Positions 1 to 9,875 of a stretch of DNA of 64,000 nucleotides are shown here, piece after piece. The position numbers and the translations under genes are program-made. Origin of the DNA: Tribonema minus (Eukaryota > Sar > Xanthophyceae > Tribonematales > Tribonemataceae); contig JAFCMP010000110.1 of the NCBI GenBank assembly GCA_017506865.1, positions 62,001-126,000 on the forward strand, given 5' to 3'. A model generated the notes under the pieces. That model saw only the letters and a list, made by a program, of their open reading frames with translations. It did no database searches and was not told the DNA's origin. Each line of letters opens with the position of its first letter. Position 1 is the first letter of the stretch.

Positions 1-771
1 GGGGGGGTGGGGGTGGGGGGCCATATGCGGTTGCCTTCCTCGTAAGCATGGGCAACTTATGCACGTCAAGCGTTTATTGGGTGTGTCTTGTGTCTGCTGA
101 CACTGCAGCAGCACAATCCAAGCAGCCCCTGTGGCTGCTTCCAAATATTCCGCATTCAAGTGTTGCTGCATTGCAGTTCACTGATGCTGCAGGTTGCAGG
201 GAAGGCACGCCCTCTGCCAAATGGCTGGCAGGCAGCGGGACATCAAAGCACTGGAGTGCAACGGCAGAGCCGCAATGCTACATTTGAAGCACCAGAGCAA
301 CGGCGCCATCTTTGCATGCGCCGTGAGGTCAATAAGAAATGTAGGCTCCGCAAGCACCTCCATTGGTCCTCCAACGAAGGGAACAGCGGCATCATGACCT
401 CTGCTGTGCTGCAGCTCTTTGCTGCCAGCACGGTTCAACAGCGTCTGCGTCACTGACTCGCCTCTAAGATCAGTGTTCAGCTCAGAGACCCTGAAACCGA
501 TCTGCTGAGTCGCTTGTGGCAATTGCAAGCAGGCATGATTGACTGTCTGTGCTGAACGCTGAACGTGCCCCGGCATGACTCTGTGAATCTTCAAAGGTGC
601 AGTACACTGCCGCTGCTGAGCATGGCAACCGAAGTGGCGAATCATGGGAGGCATGCGGCTGTGCCCACCAAGACAATAAGGGGAACAAGCACCACAGAGA
701 CCAGTAGCATCAGGTAGTCTCGCCTCATCAGAACTCTGGTACAGACTGCGAGATAGGCGACAATCGCGAAT
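1..771. other. No supported gene
   Basis: The first bases are a G-rich run. Short open frames exist on both strands but overlap one another, lack homology I recognise and show no splice pattern. I see nothing to annotate here. Confidence 0.5.
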
Positions 772-1197
772 TCAGTGCATGTTCGCCTGAATAGTCACAT
801 GCAGGTATACTATCGCTGCTGCAACAACGATTCTGCGTGCAGTTTCTGCCAAGCAGCTTATCATTTCAGTTAGTAATTGACCATGGTATCCAGCATCATC
901 TTGCCTTGTTTTGCTGCGTGCTCCCTTCGGCTTTGGCCTGTCAAATGCCCCCAGCTTCTCCTTCTCCTTCTTCTCCTCATCCTCATCGTCACTCCATGTC
1001 TCCGGCTCCCGCTCCTTCCACATGTACACAGGCTTCTCGCAGTAGTCCGTGTCATGGAACAGGGGAGTCATGGCTGCCGGGGCCTCCTTCTGCCCGCCAG
1101 CACGGGTAACATAGCCCGGTTCAAAAATGCCTATGTTGTGCCCTCCCGTCTTGCTGCCCATTTGCAGCTTCCAGACGGCTTCCGGCTCCTCCGCCAT
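772..1197 (-). CDS. Hypothetical acidic protein, 141 aa
   Basis: An open frame starts at ATG 1197 and runs divergently from UBL5. The first half (MGSKTGGHNIGIFEPGYV, then a Pro/Lys/Tyr-rich part) looks like a real protein. It is followed by an acidic-basic stretch (SDDEDEEKKEKEK) and a basic linker. The last 30 or so residues are less convincing; an intron near 885-840, where a CTAAC branch-like sequence and a CAG occur, could replace that end. I do not recognise the family. The head-to-head layout with UBL5, about 620 bp apart, suggests a shared promoter region. The reading frame is fairly secure and the 3' end is not. Confidence 0.55.
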   Translation of the reverse strand: MAEEPEAVWKLQMGSKTGGHNIGIFEPGYVTRAGGQKEAPAAMTPLFHDTDYCEKPVYMWKEREPETWSDDEDEEKKEKEKLGAFDRPKPKGARSKTRQDDAGYHGQLLTEMISCLAETARRIVVAAAIVYLHVTIQANMH

Positions 1198-1815
1198 TGT
1201 GCAAGAGCTCGCCTGCTTTTACTTCAAGTCAAATGCCTTAGAGGCTGGGTCAGCTGAGAACACCTGGCCGACGACCGACCGTGGAGCAACCCGCCGATGA
1301 TGACGGCAGACTGTAATCAGGCCTGCTGGGGCAGCTGCACTGAGTGATTGATGCAGTGCAAGTCGCACTGTTTGGATGTTTCGATCCAAGCCTGTAAACT
1401 GCACTGATGCAAAGCCACCACAGCCTTTGTCAGTCGACGGACCGCTAGTGCTACACTATCACTTACAGAGAGCCACTGATGCACACCTGTCTGTGACACT
1501 AGATGAAAGGCTGGATGATTCGCACTTGAAGTTGGGGGCCCCCCCTCCCTCCCGGATGGGGGGGTCAGCCTCCCTTCCAACTTCGATGCTGATTGCTGAT
1601 GCTGATTGCTGAATAAGCAGGAGGGCACCCCCTTGGCGCACTTAAGTTGTTTAAAGTTCGATCGCGCGAAACACTTTGTCAGCACCAGCGCCCCGTCAAG
1701 CCTGGAGGTCTATTTTGCTTTCGGTGGTCTACTGAAAGCAGTTCACCTGGGGGATCATCATAATTAAGGAGAGGCCGCTTTGGGAGTGAAAAAGCCGAAG
1801 TGAGCTGAAAGTCAC
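1198..1815. promoter_or_regulatory. Divergent intergenic region upstream of UBL5
   Basis: This gap lies between two divergently transcribed genes and so should hold both promoters. It contains a C-run/G-run block around 1540-1570 that forms an imperfect hairpin. I see no clear TATA box. The regulatory role is inferred from layout only. Confidence 0.35.
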
Positions 1816-2597
1816 ATGATCGAAGTGGTGTGCAACGACAGGCTGGGCAAGAAGGTACGGGTGAAGTGCAACGAGGACGACACCATTGGCGACCTCAAGA
1901 AGCTCATCGCAGCTCAAGTCGGCACGCGGCCAGAGAAGATCAGGCTGCAAAAGTGGTACACGATATTTAAGGTCAGTCAAAAGCCATGGCCATGGCGCAC
2001 TCCAAAATCCGGCTGGCATTTCACTGCGAAATCGATATATTGAACTTAATCCTGAGCTTCTGCTGCTGCTTTAGCAGTGCAGCTAATCGCATGGCAATAC
2101 TTCAAGCCGGAGCCAGTCGGTGCGACTATTGCCCTTGTAGAACACAATCAGCTGTCTCTGGGCCGGTAACAATGCGATTTATGCAGGTTCATGCTGGCAG
2201 CGACTTAACATGCTACTTACATCAGTATGCTGTCATAGATGGTTCTAGTCATGGCAGCCAGCAGCTCAGTAAGCACTAGCCGCCTGTTAGCTACTGCACC
2301 AGGAATCACTTGCCGCTTGTACCTAGCTACTGCACCTCACCGGATGTTGCTCGATCGGCAGTCAACCTTAAGTGATGACACAGTGCATTGCATCACTGCT
2401 GCGAGTCCCGCTCTAGACAATGATGGCGCCGCTCAATACGCTGGCATGTTAGCTGCTGCCACTGCTGACGCGTGTGTGCAGCAGTTCAGCAAACGCGCCG
2501 TCTGTGCCTGTTGCGGTGACTCTCCCCTCAGGACCACATCACTTTGGAAGACTACGAAATACACGATGGCATGGGACTGGAGATGTACTACAACTGA
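1816..2597 (+). CDS. UBL5: Ubiquitin-like protein 5 (UBL5/Hub1), two exons
   Basis: Exon 1 is 1816-1971 and exon 2 is 2532-2597, separated by a 560-bp intron with a GTCAGT donor and a CAG acceptor. The joined product is 73 residues, the usual UBL5 length. It begins [19 protein letters not shown], contains [14 protein letters not shown], and ends in a double Tyr followed by Asn, the C-terminal region that marks this family, which lacks the di-Gly tail of ubiquitin. UBL5/Hub1 binds spliceosomal proteins such as Snu66 non-covalently and modulates pre-mRNA splicing in the nucleus. The intron falls after the KWYTIFK segment. This is the most secure host gene in the window and shows that the DNA is eukaryotic nuclear. 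Confidence 0.97.
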
Positions 2598-3935
2598 GGA
2601 GCCGCTTGGGCGAGCCGCAGTGCTGTTGCGGCGGCGCGCACGGCCTGCCCCTATCATGTAAATACACGCAAACGATCACATGATTGGACAGGCCTGCGGC
2701 CTTGCTCTTGGTTCAGCTTCGTCCGCACATTTGACGATGGTGAAGCATTCACTTTGAAGAACAACATTGCCTTCTGCCATACTGACACTTGCAGCCACAA
2801 AAGTGTTGTCAGGCTCTGCACTGATGCAATGTACAGGCGGATGCTCTGCAAACAGTATGCATGCTAGTGGCGTTCTGACGCATATGGCACGGTTTGTTTC
2901 CTGCTTGGGTCGTTGCATGGACTGCACAGCCAGTCACGGCCCAACGACAACTTGGGAGGTAATTGGGCTGGTAGACTGCATCATCCGCCGACTTGTTCAG
3001 CTGGCAGTGCTCTGACATTGCGCAGGCTGCACCTGTTGCTGAAGTAGAAGTAATCCACATTGTTTTAGGGCATTAATTCGTCAAGTCTTGACCTGCTTTG
3101 AGCACAGGCGTGAGCGGACTTTTTCCGCTCAGGCGCTGAGCGCCGCGCACTGTAGTTGATATCACCTGATGTGCACTTGATGAAAAAGCGTTGACACTAT
3201 GATGGCATTGCAGATTCAGATGTGGGCTTCTTCAACTGCTATGATTCCAGATTTGGACACAGGCAGCAGTGTAGTGGCATGGATTTGCTGACAGACGTCG
3301 GCCGCTTTGCTTGCTGGGCTTGGCAACCGGCTTGCACTTTGTGTTACCCATGCATATTTGAGAGTACACGGCATCTTCTCCACTGGTGACTTCAACTTTG
3401 CCACTGCATTCTTTGAGACGACCTGCAGTGAGTGCCCAAAGGGTGTTGCCACTGCTTCCAGTCGGTGCAGGCATGCCACGTGGAACAACTGCCGTTGCTG
3501 TGCGGTGAAGGTCGCGGATTCACAGATGTGCTTCGGTTTGATTTGCTGCTGAGCAACTGTGTAGTTCGTTGAATCAGCTCTGTTCAGCGCGCATGACATC
3601 TATCCTCATCTTCGCTGTTATTTTCTGAGGCATAGACTGGAAAACCACCATCATCAATTTGACTCTATCACTGCCTCTGTGGCACAGATGACAACGCCTT
3701 CTGCTGCTGCTGCTGTTCTGCTTCACTTTTGCTGTAAACGAGGATGAGAGAAATACACCTGACCTGTTTTTTTTAAAAGCTTTCAGCTCCCAGCAAAGCC
3801 GCCAATCATCAAGGGCAATCAGATACTGACCAGCATCTACTATGTAGTTGAGGTTTGAAGCGCCCTGATCGTTCGTGTCGCACGCGGCTTGTTCATGGCA
3901 TCAAGTTGAAGTTGTGTGTAGTTCGGATTGCATCT
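2598..3935. other. Intergenic, no gene recognised
   Basis: I find only short overlapping frames without recognisable domains. A perfect short palindrome-like segment (GGCGCTGAGCGCC) lies near 3131-3143, and a T-run occurs near 3767. No gene is called. Confidence 0.4.
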
Positions 3936-4150
3936 GAGCTCTGGCACGTATCACTCATGCATACGCAGGCGCAGCATCTGCGCCGTGATCACTGACAGGT
4001 CGCACTTGAGGTTTGTGTACCAGGTGCGCAGCATCTTTTGGTCCGTGTATGTAGGAGTCGAAGTTGGAGTTAGACCCTTGACGAAAAGTGTCCTGTCGAG
4101 CTTTTCCCGCAGAAGCAGAAGCGCTCAGCCCACCGGCGCTCATCATACAA

Positions 4151-5730
4151 GGGAATGATCTTCGACGTTGGGCGTCATACCATGAAACCCTAGTTCAACT
4201 TGAAGTAGGGCAAAGCTATGGTGAATGCGGCGATGGTGTTGGGCATGTAGGTCAGTAGGTCATAACCTACGGTCAATCAAGCAGGAATTGTTGTAGATCA
4301 TGCGTCACCAGCGCCAAATCAGCAGGCATGCAACACCCAGCTCCTAGAACATTGCAGTCAAGCACAGGCAGTGCAGCATTGTGGTTTGTTGTGAAGGATA
4401 CGGCAATTTGAGAGCGTATGGCACAGCATGATGCAGTGAGGGTTAGGGCGGCACAATGCAAAGCGTCGCAAGGCACACATTTATGTACGCAAAATGGTGG
4501 GGCAGAGACTGAGCCATCTGTTGCACTGCATTGGTATTGTCCAGCGTTGTCACATGTCCTGCGTAACCTTCAAGTTCTTGTCCACCAGGCTGAGCCAGGA
4601 AGGCGATACACATTTACCATGGGTAAATGTAAGCATATGCATACTGTGTAGTAGCTGTTCCAAATATGTGAGCTCGGACAGTTCAGGGGGACCTGGTTCA
4701 AGGACCATGCATGTGATTCTGAACGCTGAAGACTGTTGGCATAACAGCACTCGATGTGCGCTGTCGGTAGGATTTGTATGGACCTATGCATTCGCTACAG
4801 ATGAAAACTGCATGACAAACGAAAGGAGCATGAATGCTCGCATTCTCGTGCATAGCTTGCTGACACTCGTCATAAGTCTCCTATGGCCAAGCTCCATGAC
4901 ACACGTGGCAACACTTGACTTCGTAGGAATACAAATGGTCATAGTCATGTGTCATGTCATATCACTCCTTTGCCAACCCTAGAACATGATGACTCTCGAG
5001 CAAAATTTAATCTGCATGTAGTGGCAGCCCATCCGGTGATCGTCCTGTAGCTTTGCCCGTGTAGCAACTGCACTTGCGCAATTTGAGGGTCGGCACGTGA
5101 TAAATGATTAATCACTGTGGCACAGGACTGAATGCGACCTCGAGTGAGATTTGCGCGTTGGTCCAAAACATATTGTTTGCTCTATGAGCAGCCACTCTGG
5201 CACCATCTGCAACAAGTCGCTGCTCACGTTGCTGTGGTTTCTCTCGCGCACGCATCAGACTGCCTAGCATGACGCGCAGCGAGACGTTGCTCACGTTGCT
5301 CTGGTGTTTCTCGCACAGACCGCCTAGCACGGTCAGTAGCAGACCGTTGCTCGCGTTGCGCTGTTTTCTCTCGCATAGGTCGCCTACCACGGTCAACAGC
5401 AAGCCCGTTGCTCACGTTGCTCGCGGTGGACACAACTAGCCACTCTTTGCACCTCTGCGCTTGCGACCTTGCTGCTCTGATGCGACGGCCGATTACGTGC
5501 AACTGCTGCACGCTGCGGCTTCTGTTACTGCTGCTGCCCCTGTCGCCGACACTGCGCCTCGTTCGCTTCTGCTGCAACTCAGTGGTTTCGGTTTCGAAGT
5601 TAAACTTTTTTATGAGGACAGACAGACTTGAACTTTAAACACTATCCCTTGGTCCTCCGCACGAAGTAGAGGCGTGCGCACGGCGCGCGCTCGCTTGCGC
5701 TCGCTCGCGACCGTTGACGCCCGCCGACAA
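4151..5730. other. 1.58-kb segment present only in left palindrome arm
   Basis: In the right arm the flanking sequences are directly joined. In the left arm they are separated by this segment, which is bordered on both sides by ACAA (4147-4150 and 5727-5730). It is either an insertion with a 4-bp duplication or a piece lost from the right arm through microhomology. It holds an STPR-like repeat coding fragment on the minus strand at about 5171-5420. I see no terminal inverted repeat. Confidence 0.6.
5171..5420 (-). pseudogene. STPR-type repeat fragment
   Basis: Reading the minus strand gives two to three copies of a unit of about 23 residues of the form TxEQREQRLxxxRARxS. Examples are TAQREQRSATDRARRS, TPEQREQRLAARHARQ and a third copy in a shifted frame ending in VAAHRANN. 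This matches the STPR (score and three amino acid peptide repeat) pattern, a DNA-binding repeat found in silkworm FMBP-1 and at the N-terminus of many Helitron-type transposon proteins. An ATG is at 5376 and a stop at 5224. The third repeat is out of frame, so the fragment is broken. It probably derives from a mobile element. Confidence 0.5.
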
Positions 5731-5838
5731 ATGATTCGTGGGCGCCGGCTGCAGGTGCAATTGATGGCAACGTGATGTTCCGCGCTCAACTTTGCTCACC
5801 CCACATCCCCCCAACCCATCCTTGCTCTGTGGGCGCAG

Positions 5839-6558
5839 TGAACATCTGGTATGAGGAGCTGCCGGACGGGAGCAAGGTCAAGCACACCGAGGGCGGCGCT
5901 TCTGTCAAAGGTGAGGTGTGGCAGCGGCAAAGTGGCAGATCGCATTTGTACCATTGTATTCATGCACAAAGGTGCATGCAAAAAACTATGGCGCGGATCA
6001 AGTTGAAGTTTACACAGTGAAGTTTCGAAGACGGCCGCACCTGCGCAACGGACGAAGAGGGCAAGTGCACCTGCAAGCCCAGTGGGCACGAGCACTGCAA
6101 GCCAGGCAAGTGATCCCGGCCATTTGATGGTTGTGTTTGACTCACTTACACGCTCACGTGCATGCTGTGCTGCTAAGGCCATATCGCTGTACGTGCTGAT
6201 CCCTGCTGGCTGCCACATGCGAAAAGGATCTGGGGCAGTCGCGAGGGCGGTGAGTCACTCGAGCACCGGTGCACCGAGATTCACAGATGCAACGCCCGCT
6301 GAAGCATGCTGGAGCCATTCCAATTTTGCACCTTGCTGTGTGTCGCTGCCACAGGCGCAGTGGGAACCAAGCGTCAGGACGTGGAGGACGCCGGGCGCAT
6401 ACTGCAGGAAGCGGCGGACCGAGGGGCGGACAAGCAGGAGCTGGCACCCCTGCGGGCCAAGCTGGAGGCAGCGCGGAAGGCCTACGCGCACGCCAACGAT
6501 GGCACCGGCGCGGCCACTGGCAAGGGCATGGCATGGAAGGCAAATGGAGAGCGCAATG
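5839..6558 (+). CDS. Three-exon gene fragment, Cys-rich and helical, unknown
   Basis: Candidate exons are 5839-5910 (NIWYEELPDGSKVKHTEGG), an exon ending at 6105, and 6355-6558. The middle exon encodes a Cys-rich, EGF-like stretch (KCTCKPSGHEHC). The last encodes a charged helix (DVEDAGRILQEAADRG) followed by a Gly/Ala linker. The junction 6105/6106 has CCAG then GCAAGT, a good GC-AG intron donor; joining it to the CACAG acceptor at 6354 keeps phase. The 6558 donor is GTAAGC. Start and end of the gene are not visible because the exon set runs into the palindrome centre. The family is unknown; the Cys-rich part suggests a secreted or zinc-binding role, which is inference only. Confidence 0.5.
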
Positions 6559-6819
6559 GTAAGCTGAGCGGGTGCCCGCGTTGCTGATGTGCAGGCGCTA
6601 CGTGACGTCGATGTGGGATCAATAGCAGCGCGGTGGCAGCACAAGGTGGCACTGCGTGCTTCCTGTCGCAAAGGGGGCAGCACAAGGTGGCACTGCGTGC
6701 TTCCTGTCGCAAAGGGGGCACGCAGTGCCACCTTGTGCTGCCACCGCGCTGCTATTGATCCCACATCGACGTCACGTAAGCGCCTGCACATCAGCAACGC
6801 GGGCACCCGCTCAGCTTAC

Positions 6820-7538
6820 CATTGCGCTCTCCATTTGCCTTCCATCCCATGCCCTTGCCAGTGGCCGCGCCGGTGCCATCGTTGGCGTGCGCGTAGGCCT
6901 TCCGCGCTGCCTCCAGCTTGGCCCGCAGGGGTGCCAGCTCCTGCTTGTCCGCCCCTCGGTCCGCCGCTTCCTGCAGTATGCGCCCGGCGTCCTCCACGTC
7001 CTGATGCTTGGTTCCCACTGCGCCTGTGGCAGCGACACACAGCAAGGTGCATAATTGGAATGGCTCCAACATGCTTCAGCGGGCGTTGCATCTGTGAATC
7101 TCGGTGCACCGATGCTCGAGTGACTCACGCCCTCGCGACTGCCCCAGATCCTTTTCGCATGTGGCAGCCAGCAGGGATCAGCACGTACAGCGATATGGGC
7201 TTAGCAGCACAGCATGCACGTGAGCGTGTAAGTGAGTCAAACACAACCATCAAATGGCCGGGATCACTTGCCTGGCTTGCAGTGCTCGTGCCCACTGGGC
7301 TTGCAGGTGCACTTGCCCTCTTCGTCCGTTGCGCAGGTGCGGCCGTCTTCGAAACTTCACTGTGTAAACTTCAACTTGATCCGCGCCATAGTTTTTTGCA
7401 TGCACCTTTGTGCATGAATACAATGGTACAAATGCGATCTGCCACTTTGCCGCTGCCACACCTCACCTTTGACAGAAGCGCCGCCCTCGGTGTGCTTGAC
7501 CTTGCTCCCGTCCGGCAGCTCCTCATACCAGATGTTCA
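6820..7538 (-). pseudogene. Inverted copy of the three-exon fragment
   Basis: Exons 7467-7538 and 6820-7023 on the minus strand match the left-arm exons in length (72 and 204 bp) and sequence, with their splice signals preserved. Only a few codons differ (for example Arg to His in the helical exon). This copy faces the left-arm copy head to head across the palindrome centre. Transcripts from both would be complementary and could form a long double-stranded RNA. It has no visible start or stop and is treated as a duplicate fragment. Confidence 0.6.
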
Positions 7539-7865
7539 CTGCGCCCACAGAGCAAGGATGCGAATGTGAGGTGAGCAAAGTTGAGCGCGGAACACGCCCA
7601 TCACGTTGCCATCAATTGCACCTGCAGCCGGCGCCCTCAACACGAATCATTTGTATGATGAGCGCCGGTGGGCTGAGCGCTTCTGCTTCTGCGGGAAAAG
7701 CTCGACAGGACACTTTTCATGACAAGGGCACTCTAACTCCAACTTCAACTCCTACATACACGGAAGAGTGCTGCGCACCTGGACACAAACCTCAAGTGCG
7801 ACCTGTCAGTGATCACGGCGGAGATGCTGCGCCTGCGTATGCGTGAGTGATACGTGCCAGAGCTC

Positions 7866-7979
7866 GGTGATACCACAGAATCACCACACTCATGAGGCCT
7901 ATTGTGTAACACTTACACTTACACTTACAGTCACACCATGGCCTCATGAGTGCACATGTGGTGATTCTGTGGTATCACC
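7866..7979. repeat. Short hairpin repeat (MITE-like), 114 bp
   Basis: The left end GGTGATACCACAGAATCACC is repeated inverted at the right end, with a second inverted block CTCATGAGGC/GCCTCATGAG inside. The loop holds CACTTA repeats. It begins exactly where the right arm of the large palindrome stops. No transposase is present and no convincing target duplication was seen. Confidence 0.75.
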
Positions 7980-8636
7980 TAGTGTTTGAACACAGGGTAC
8001 TTGAGAATCTTATTCTCCAGTAGCTGGGGTTAGGGTTTGCTGAGCAGACTCTCACTGGTGTAACTGTCAACTGCATGTCTTGCGAGCTGTGCTCTCAGAG
8101 CAGGGAAGCAAGCCTCTAACACACACACTTTGACTGAGTGGTGCTGTGAGCGTGAGTGCTTCTGCTTTGCCTTGTTGTGCTGCTTGCCATAGCTGCAGTA
8201 CCATAATTGGTTCTGGTACGGGGGGAAGTACCATGTGAGCAATGTGACTCAGTTGAGGCAACAGTGAACCATTACAAGTAGAGCCCAGATTGCACAGACG
8301 GTGAGCGAGTTGCATGTGGAGCCTGAGCCTCGGTGCACTTGGTGGTAGGTTCATCCTCGGCGAGTAGGAGCTGTGCACACTCTGATGGCATTATGAGTGC
8401 CGTTCGACAGCGTATGCTGCATTACAATAACGAGCACATGCAGGCTCAGCACTGTTCTGAATTTCACTCCACCTTTCAATACTGAAACAAGTTTACGGAA
8501 GCATTTTGGTTCAACTGTATGCAACTCGCGCGCAACGCACTAAGCTCTTGGGAATATAGGCCAGCTGGCGGCGAGAAGTGCCGGCATGTCAGGCATGATT
8601 CACAACACTCTCGGCAACGCAGCAACAGCGGTGCAG
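7980..8636. other. Intergenic, no gene recognised
   Basis: No coding signal or repeat that I can support. Confidence 0.35.
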
Positions 8637-9796
8637 AGCTGGGAGTACAGCGTGGCGGCAGGCGCGCAGTCCTGGGAGTACAGGTGAGAGCTGCAGTGCA
8701 TACCCAGCAATGTAACGCTGCTGCTGCATCCTCAGCAGTGCAGGCAGCGTCCCCCACTCCGTGCCAATGAGCCTGCTGCTGCTTTAAGGCCGCGCCGCAT
8801 CCTACTGCTGCTGTTGAGTGTGCTGGTGCTCGCCTGCAGCAGTAGCCCTCACTGGTGCTGCTGTCCTGAGGGCGCTTTCCTTGTCTGCTGCTGCTGCAAT
8901 TTGTTCACGTTGCTTCTGCTGTCCCCCCTTTGCTGCTGCCACCGCTGCCTCTGCTGCTGCCACAGGCCCTGGCGGCTTCCCCCATCAGCAGCAGGCAGCA
9001 ACAGCAGCGGCGGCGCCAAGGGCACGAACAAGCGAGGTGAGCGCTGTTTTATCTTGTGCTTGCTCAAACATGCTGGCGTGCTGCTGTCTGCAGCGTTTTT
9101 GCTGCAATGGCATGCACGCTAGCCCTGCTGGGGGTGCTGCATTGCTGCTCTCGTTCCCCCTGCCTCCCCCACCAGCCATGTGCACCGCTTTCACAGTCTA
9201 CAGCACGGCACACAGCATCCCTGTCTATGTACATCCACATCACCCACACACCACATGTGCCACCGCCGCCGCATGTGCCACCACCACCGCGCAGGTTCAA
9301 AGCAAGACTCGTCGCAAGTGCAGACACCGGTGACGTGCACCGTGACAAGAGCACAAGGTGAGTGTGTTGTTGCGCGCGCTTGCATGTTGGCGCGCTGGGG
9401 GTGCTAGGGGCTGGGTGCTTGCGTATTGGTGCGCTGGGGGTGCTAGGGCACTGGGTGCGCGCGCAAGCAGGCATGCATCTGTAGTCGTGGTATATCGCGG
9501 TGTCGGTGCGGTCTGTGCACGCGTGCATACATATTTGGCACTGATGCATGACAAACATGGTCCACATGCCAGATTTTGTGCCTATAGTGTGCCTGACACG
9601 TGTTCGCCATGTCACAATGCTGCCACTGCATTCCCTTCTCCTGCAGGCTTATCAAGACGTGATGATAGACATGGTGAATGTGTACTGGCAGGGCGTCACT
9701 CAGTTGCCACTCTGGGCTCTGGTGCTGCTCCTGTCACTGACACTCTTCCTGACGACACCGACCAGGTGCAGTTCAAGCTCTGCAACAGTGGCGCGG
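8637..9796 (+). CDS. Series of small candidate exons
   Basis: Four short segments have acceptor and donor signals: 8637-8683, 8966-9036 (CACAG acceptor, GTGAGC donor), 9294-9357 (GCAG, GTGAGT) and 9647-9796 (TGCAG, GTGAGT). The last can be read as a hydrophobic helix (LPLWALVLLLSLTLFLTT) or, in another frame, as a polar peptide, so the frame is undecided. They may be 5' exons of the long gene at 12222-18666 or of the palindrome gene. I could not join them in one consistent phase. The sequence between them is CTG-rich intron-like DNA. Confidence 0.3.
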
Positions 9797-9875
9797 GTGA
9801 GTCTTGACGTGCTTAATTCATAACAAACATTATCTTGCAGCAGTAGTACCAGTACAAGGGAGCACTCGAACAAAC

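Larger units (their letters stand above)
3936..7865. repeat. Large diverged inverted duplication (palindrome)
   Basis: The left arm is 3936-4150 plus 5731-6657. The right arm, about 6717-7865, is its reverse complement. The 60-bp centre holds a duplicated unit of the arm (the segment ending CGCAAAGGGGGCA occurs twice). The arms differ by scattered substitutions and small indels, for example near 4020-4060 against 7740-7790 and near 5775 against 7600. This argues against a simple assembly hairpin and for a real, aged inverted duplication. The left arm has 1,580 bp (4151-5730) that the right arm lacks. Each arm carries the same three exons in opposite orientation. Confidence 0.9.

Noticed and set aside
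178..654. 158-codon minus-strand frame at the window start
   Set aside because: No recognisable sequence, Cys/His/Gln-rich composition typical of antisense frames, and three competing frames overlap it.
5112..5402. Frame with repeated LLLTVLGGLCEKHQ-type units
   Set aside because: It is the wrong frame of the STPR-like repeat; the REQRL frame fits a known repeat family.
6589..7569. 326-codon plus-strand frame in the right palindrome arm
   Set aside because: It is antisense to the inverted exon copy and crosses its introns; it arises from the palindrome.
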